From Tautonia marina (GTDB lineage Bacteria > Planctomycetota > Planctomycetia > Isosphaerales > Isosphaeraceae), in contig NZ_WEZF01000035.1 in NCBI RefSeq assembly GCF_009177065.1, forward strand, positions 1 to 38,625: 38,625 nt of DNA, read 5' to 3'. This document shows positions 34,470-38,625 of the stretch, one piece after another (within the stretch, counting starts at the first letter, position 1; every line of letters begins with the position of its first letter). Below the pieces are notes generated by a model that saw nothing but the letters and a program-made list of their open reading frames with translations, did no database searches and was not told the DNA's origin. The translations under genes were made by a program, and so were the position numbers.

Positions 34470-34598
34470 CGCGGGACGACTCCGGTCAAGAAATCATGCC
34501 ATTGGAAGACGATACGATTTGAGTTTGGTCTTCTGCTTGCATGTTCACAAATTTGAGAGATTGGCGCCGATCGAGTGGATCGGCGAATTCCGGGTGAT

Positions 34599-36164
34599 TC
34601 AGGGTTCGACCGCCTTGATTCTGGGGGCGCCATCCTCATCTAAAAGGACGGCGGGGTCGAGGCCGCCGACGAAGAAGGGCACACCGGGTTCGGTGGCTCG
34701 GGTGCGCTCGGTGACAGTCCCATCGGGGTTGATGGCCAGGAATCGGGGTTCCCACTCCCTCCATTGCGTTGCGCCGATCGATTTCCCGTCGGAGGAGAGA
34801 GCGGTTTTGACCACGGGAGCCTCGGTGGGTGACTCCGACACGAACCTCCACCCGGTTCGCGTTCGCTCGAAGACGGCCAGCGATCCGGAATTCCCCACCC
34901 CCGCCCCCACGACCAGGGTGCGACCCTCGTCGGAGAATTCGAGGGTCGAGGCGAAATTCTGCTGGAGTTGGTGGTCGAGGACCGCTTCGGCCTGGTCCAG
35001 GTTCCAGAGCTGAACCTTGCCGGTCGAGGTTCCTGTGGCAAGCCACCGGCCCTCGGGCGAGAAGGCGGCGGAGAGAACCGCGGCCTCTCCCGTGTCCAAT
35101 CGGGTTCGCTTCACCTCAATTTCATCGGCATAGGTGAGAAGCTCCGCGCCGCCCTGACCTTGATTCACGATCAGCATGTAGTGGTGATCTGGAGACTCGG
35201 CCAGGACCGATTCGTTCGGTCTGAGCGAGACCTGGCGGCTCGGGGACAGGTCCGGGTTGCTCAGGTCTCGAATGGTGGTTAATCCCCCTCCTTCAGGAAC
35301 CGCGATCCGATCGCCGAGGATCTCGGAGCACATGGGATCCAGACGCAGCGAGGTGAGAACCTCGTTGACGCGAGGCGGCAGGGCACGCGCCCGGAATTCC
35401 GGATCAATTTCTGAGCCCCGGATGGTGTAGGACGAGATCGCCCCATCCTCAAAGATCTTCCACAGCTTTTTCGGTGTGCGAAACAATTCGTCTGGGGGTT
35501 CGGCAGACCTGACGTATTCGAGCGAGACGAGGTCATCGGCGCCGGTGAGTTTCTTGGCGGTGGCTTCCCGGCGGAGTCGGCCGTACTGGGCGGCCAGAGC
35601 GCGGTATTCCGGGAAGTCGAACCCGGCGGGGTCCGGTTCGTTCTCCGCGATTCTGGCCCCTTCGGTGATCCATTGCATGGCCCCATCGACCCACATGGAC
35701 AGGGGGCCGTTCGGGTCTTCCGTCATCGCCATCATGGCCGGGTCGACGCGGAGACTCCGGGCGACCAGCGAATATCCGGTATTGCCGAAGGTGGAGGCGA
35801 TCTCGCTGTACCGGGGCATCATGATGACAATCTGTTGTTGCGCAGTCGGCGAGAGGTACTGGACCATGACGTTGTTGAAGGAGACTAATTGTCCACTCGG
35901 CGGGTAGACGTATAGGCTGACGGGGTCGCTCACCCCTGGCGGCACCGGAACCAAGTGGCTTCCCGGATCATTAGGATCGGGCTCAGAGGCGTCGCCCAAC
36001 CCTGCTCCCGACATCCGCTTCAGGGAAAACGAGGGATTGCACAAGACCTCCCCGTCGGAATCGATGGCCTTGACCCGGATGACCCCCTGGGAGGCCGCCG
36101 TTGCCGACCAGGCCATGATGAGCAGAGGAACAAGTTGCAGGCAGCGGCTAGTTCTCGTCGTCAT
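34599..36164 (-). CDS. secreted WD40-repeat protein
   Basis: 521 residues. Residues 1-24 are a Sec signal peptide (LVPLLIMAWSATAASQG). A beta-rich domain of about 100 residues (VIRVKAIDSDGEVLCNPSFS) follows, then a mixed segment I cannot assign. From about 360 come WD40-type repeats (VLSAAFSPEGRWLATGTSTG, KVQLWNLDQ; LEFSDEGRTLVVGAG). It starts 17 bp inside the end of the EAD1-membrane gene (36148), so the two are translationally coupled. It ends 129 bp before the protease gene. It may be the sensor or scaffold of the putative EAD module on the outer face of the membrane. Confidence 0.8.
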   Translation of the reverse strand: MTTRTSRCLQLVPLLIMAWSATAASQGVIRVKAIDSDGEVLCNPSFSLKRMSGAGLGDASEPDPNDPGSHLVPVPPGVSDPVSLYVYPPSGQLVSFNNVMVQYLSPTAQQQIVIMMPRYSEIASTFGNTGYSLVARSLRVDPAMMAMTEDPNGPLSMWVDGAMQWITEGARIAENEPDPAGFDFPEYRALAAQYGRLRREATAKKLTGADDLVSLEYVRSAEPPDELFRTPKKLWKIFEDGAISSYTIRGSEIDPEFRARALPPRVNEVLTSLRLDPMCSEILGDRIAVPEGGGLTTIRDLSNPDLSPSRQVSLRPNESVLAESPDHHYMLIVNQGQGGAELLTYADEIEVKRTRLDTGEAAVLSAAFSPEGRWLATGTSTGKVQLWNLDQAEAVLDHQLQQNFASTLEFSDEGRTLVVGAGVGNSGSLAVFERTRTGWRFVSESPTEAPVVKTALSSDGKSIGATQWREWEPRFLAINPDGTVTERTRATEPGVPFFVGGLDPAVLLDEDGAPRIKAVEP

Positions 36165-37068
36165 CGGTCAACCTCCGGAACGAGATCATTGAGCGCAACG
36201 CCGTCCGATCCATATCGGGAGGGAGGCCTCCGGTCGTTGCGGGTTCGGATGGCCGGATGCTCATGACCATGTAGAGACGTTCTCCCAGCTTGCACTCCGG
36301 CAATGTCAGGAGAAGAGGATTGGGGCCGTGCTGAACCGGACCTGGCTGTCTGACCAGAGTCGGCTCCTGATTGCCTTGCCGCTTATAGAGCTGGGCGAGG
36401 ATATAGCTTCGCGCCCCGACAAGGGTTCTGATCCTGGTGCGCTCCGTGGTTTCCTCGAACGGACCGAACTCGACCACCAGATTGGCAATCTCGGCGCCAT
36501 CGACGTCGCGTATCGAAGCACGTGAGAGTTGATCTGCAATGGTATCCACCTCTGGCCAGTTCGAAGGCTTCGAGGGGGGAGTTGCCAGGGGAGTGTAGAT
36601 TTCTGCCGGCCGAACGAGTTTCGCATCCCAGGGGTTCTGAGTTTTTGTGGCAGTTGGCGGGGAAGAGCGGAGGGCGTAGCCGAGCAACCCGCCTGCCCCG
36701 AAAGCGAGCATCAGGCCCAGGGAAACGCCGATCCAGACACGACGTTTTAGGTCGGGGACGGGCACGCGGACGAGGAACCGCGAGGGTGGAGGGTACGTCT
36801 CGGAAAAATGTTCCCGAATGAAGGTCTGCAACTTCTGGTTCGTTGGCACGGTCTTCAGGGCCTCGACGGCAAGGATGTGGACGCGGTCAAGCTGCTCGGC
36901 TCGGCGAATGAGCTTTTCGACCCGGTCGTCGATCAGATCCTTGTCCGCAAAGACCTTCTCCCAGTCAACATTGAGCGCCGGTCGCGCCAGTTGCTGGGTC
37001 TCGTTGAGGCCCAGGGCGTCGGTGAGCGCTTCTTTCAGCGACTCGTAGACGTCAGCGTTCAGCTTCAT
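36148..37068 (-). CDS. EAD1-like domain membrane protein
   Basis: 306 residues, taking ATG 37068 (GGA about 9 bases upstream); the upstream extension of the frame is not protein-like. Residues 5-88 (VYESLKEALTDALGLNETQQ, LIDDRVEKLIRRAEQLDRVH, then NQKLQTFIREHF) follow the EAD1 pattern, including the D.V..LI..AE..DR core and the P.N..L..F ending. A single transmembrane helix lies at about 111-133 (WIGVSLGLMLAFGAGGLLGY). The C-terminal 170 residues are outside and contain no domain I can name. A shared EAD in this membrane protein and the protease suggests homotypic interaction. First gene of the trio, overlapping the WD40 gene by 17 bp. Confidence 0.72.
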   Translation of the reverse strand: MKLNADVYESLKEALTDALGLNETQQLARPALNVDWEKVFADKDLIDDRVEKLIRRAEQLDRVHILAVEALKTVPTNQKLQTFIREHFSETYPPPSRFLVRVPVPDLKRRVWIGVSLGLMLAFGAGGLLGYALRSSPPTATKTQNPWDAKLVRPAEIYTPLATPPSKPSNWPEVDTIADQLSRASIRDVDGAEIANLVVEFGPFEETTERTRIRTLVGARSYILAQLYKRQGNQEPTLVRQPGPVQHGPNPLLLTLPECKLGERLYMVMSIRPSEPATTGGLPPDMDRTALRSMISFRRLTDDDEN

Positions 37069-37447
37069 TCCGCCGAGTCCTTTCACATGGGGCCATATTA
37101 CGCCACCTTGCTTACGATACCCGTCTCGTCTGGATGAGTAAACCGATCCAGCGTCAAGCCGTCCAGAAAATCCTGATTTCACCTGGATCATGAGCATGGG
37201 CATGGTTGGCTTCGTTTCGCGCAAGGATGCGTGATGAAGTCGAATGATTCCATGGGATGGTTGGCGACGGGCTTGGAATGCGGGAAACGATGGACCAAGG
37301 GGGATGAATCCAGGGGGTTGGGATGGGTTGAGGACGCAGAGATTCCCAGACAGGACGGACTGATCGGGCCGCCGGGCGAGGGTTCGAGGGTGGGGACGAT
37401 CGGGGGCCGGGCTCGGGAACGACGGGCCAGGCGCGGGAGGCTGAGAA
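37069..37447. other. intergenic region upstream of the EAD operon
   Basis: 379 bases between the stop of the hypothetical gene at 37448 and the EAD1-membrane start. It must hold the trio's promoter. On the minus strand, AT-rich patches at 37090-37145 (TATCGT, TAATAT) are candidates but none pairs with a good -35. The part from 37231 to 37447 reads through the low-complexity 3' end region and shows no gene. Confidence 0.45.
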
Positions 37448-38512
37448 TCAGGAGCGTCGAGCTTTGGCAGCCTGAGCGCGGCGGGCTCGTCGATTGGCGA
37501 GGGGAGCGGGAGCGTGGGCCGGGCTGAGGACGGGAGACAATCGAACGAGTGCCGGAGCGGGGGACGAAGCGAGCGGCGAGGATGGCGGGGTGTTCCTCGC
37601 GGAGGAGGACCGATCGGTGTCGGAGGGGGTGTTGGGGGGTGGGGAGGGGTGTCGTGTCGGGCGAGTGGGAGGGGGTGGCGCGGTGGAGTGATGGGGCTCG
37701 GACCGTTGAGGTTCGGCGGCGGCCTGAAGTCGACGCAGTTCGGTTCGGCAGCGGTCGATCTGACGGCGGGCATCGGCCGCGTATCGTTCCAAAAGGCGTA
37801 CGTCGGCCGAGTCGCGGCCGAGTCCCTCCGCGGTGTCGTCGCGGGAGCGGGCGTCGCGGTCATTGAGCGAGGTGTCGAGGCGACCTCGAAGGGCTTCGAT
37901 GCAGCGACGGACCAGTTCCAGACCCGGAGCGGCCCCGCTGTCTTCGGGATCGAGATCCCAGGGGCCCGAGCCCTCTCGGGCCAGGGCCGACACGCCGAGC
38001 AGGTCCATTGCCAGGTTCCAGAGTTCGGGGGTCCAGCCCTGGCAGCGGGTGATCGCATCGGCGACCTCGTCCCAGCGATCGAGGAGCCAAAGGACGCCGT
38101 GCTTGCTCTGGAGAAGCTTCGGCTGGATGACTTCTGGACGGGATGCCAGCGTCGCGGCCAGGGCGGCGACCTCGGCGGCGCGGTCGTCATCCCAGCTTTC
38201 GAGGGCGCGTTCGGCCTGGTCGGCTCGGGCGGCGAGGATGCGACAGGAGCAAGCGTCCAGCCGAACCGACTCGGCGCAGAGTCGTTCAAAGAGCCACTGC
38301 TGGGCCGGGCCTTCGGGGCGATAGGAGTCGCGCCACTGCTCGATGCGGTCGGCGATCTGGTCGGCCAGGGCGGCCGGTGGGGTCGAGCCGAGGCGCGACA
38401 GGCCGTGCTTCAGGGCATTGCGTGCCGATCGGGCTCGCCCTTCGAGGGTGCGAGGGCCGGTGGAGTGCAAGGCGTTGAGACGGTTGGCAAGCGTTTGCTT
38501 CAAGGTGGCCAT
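37448..38512 (-). CDS. hypothetical protein of the STGPRT/NALKHGL family
   Basis: 354 residues. The N-terminus (ANRLNALHSTGPRTLEGRAR, then SARNALKHGL) is a short conserved motif seen on a widespread, uncharacterised family in planctomycetes and acidobacteria (family pattern ANRRNAxKSTGPRTPEGKA..NALKHGL). Residues about 60-265 are helical and Arg-rich (FERLCAESVRLDACSCRILA, IDRCRTELRRLQAA). From about 270 on the chain is a low-complexity Pro/Ser/Arg tail (TAPPPPTRPTRHPSPPP, then ANRRARRAQAAKARRS) that looks disordered and basic, possibly nucleic-acid binding. ATG 38512 follows a plausible leader. Function unknown. Confidence 0.75.
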   Translation of the reverse strand: MATLKQTLANRLNALHSTGPRTLEGRARSARNALKHGLSRLGSTPPAALADQIADRIEQWRDSYRPEGPAQQWLFERLCAESVRLDACSCRILAARADQAERALESWDDDRAAEVAALAATLASRPEVIQPKLLQSKHGVLWLLDRWDEVADAITRCQGWTPELWNLAMDLLGVSALAREGSGPWDLDPEDSGAAPGLELVRRCIEALRGRLDTSLNDRDARSRDDTAEGLGRDSADVRLLERYAADARRQIDRCRTELRRLQAAAEPQRSEPHHSTAPPPPTRPTRHPSPPPNTPSDTDRSSSARNTPPSSPLASSPAPALVRLSPVLSPAHAPAPLANRRARRAQAAKARRS

Positions 38513-38625
38513 GAGGTGCGATCTCCCAATAGGTGCGCATTTCCAGGACGGGTTGCGGCGTGTCGGACGGGAGGGGAAGATCGCATCTCCCCCCGTCCTT
38601 TAACTATCAGAAGAATCGAGAGGCT

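Noticed and set aside
37069-38289. N-terminal extension of the EAD1-membrane frame (400 extra codons)
   Set aside because: The extension overlaps the STGPRT-family gene in another frame on the same strand and is Pro/Arg-rich nonsense; the domain begins just after ATG 37068.

Overview
This is a GC-rich window (AT-rich only in a small mobile element and a few regulatory patches). Its gene content suggests a planctomycete, most likely from the Isosphaeraceae group: an ECF42-type sigma factor with DGPF/YCII partners, WD40, HEAT and ankyrin proteins, effector-associated (EAD1-like) domains, and a 'NAL-STGPRT-NALKHGL' family protein. This placement is inferred from gene families and composition; no rRNA or other marker is present.

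Layout. 1-0.7 kb: debris, with a WD40 fragment running off the left edge and an IS3-type transposase relic split by a 190-bp MITE. 0.7-3.4 kb: a secreted metallophosphoesterase (minus), then the 3' half of a tRNA-Ser(CGA) with a strong hairpin. 3.9-9.3 kb: an ECF42 sigma factor followed by two VOC/PhnB-like proteins, two DGPF/YCII proteins, a five-Asp-box BNR protein and a ThiS/MoaD-like protein. Two identical TGTCGA-N17-CGACC boxes sit in front of the two VOC genes. 9.4-11.2 kb: a HEAT-repeat protein and a DUF1697 protein (minus). 11.4-14.2 kb: a decayed Rrf2 regulator faces an intact quinol-dependent nitric oxide reductase across a perfect palindrome that brackets a TTGACA box. 14.4-15.1 kb: a MOSC pseudogene and a small GTG-started gene.

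15.9-27.5 kb: eight same-strand genes form an apparently undescribed metabolic island. They encode an AGE-family barrel protein, a tandem DJ-1/PfpI protein, a ThDP-dependent decarboxylase/synthase-like enzyme, a double-EthD plus ankyrin fusion, an NTF2/SnoaL-like protein, a muconolactone-isomerase-like protein, a cupin and a large GH13 enzyme. The mix of carbohydrate-active folds, a keto-acid enzyme and small dimeric barrel proteins suggests one sugar- or ketoacid-related pathway, but the substrate cannot be read from sequence.

27.7-33.3 kb: a TetR regulator is divergent from an RND efflux adaptor/pump pair. The two promoters interleave over paired GTTGAC/GTCAAC palindromes, and no outer-membrane channel gene is present. 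33.5-37.1 kb: a minus-strand three-gene locus encodes an EAD1-like membrane protein, a secreted WD40 protein and an EAD1-like trypsin protease with a complete His-Asp-Ser triad. This resembles the effector-associated-domain conflict systems of multicellular-type bacteria and is the best candidate for a defence or programmed-death module. 37.4-38.5 kb: a lineage-type hypothetical protein with a proline-rich tail.
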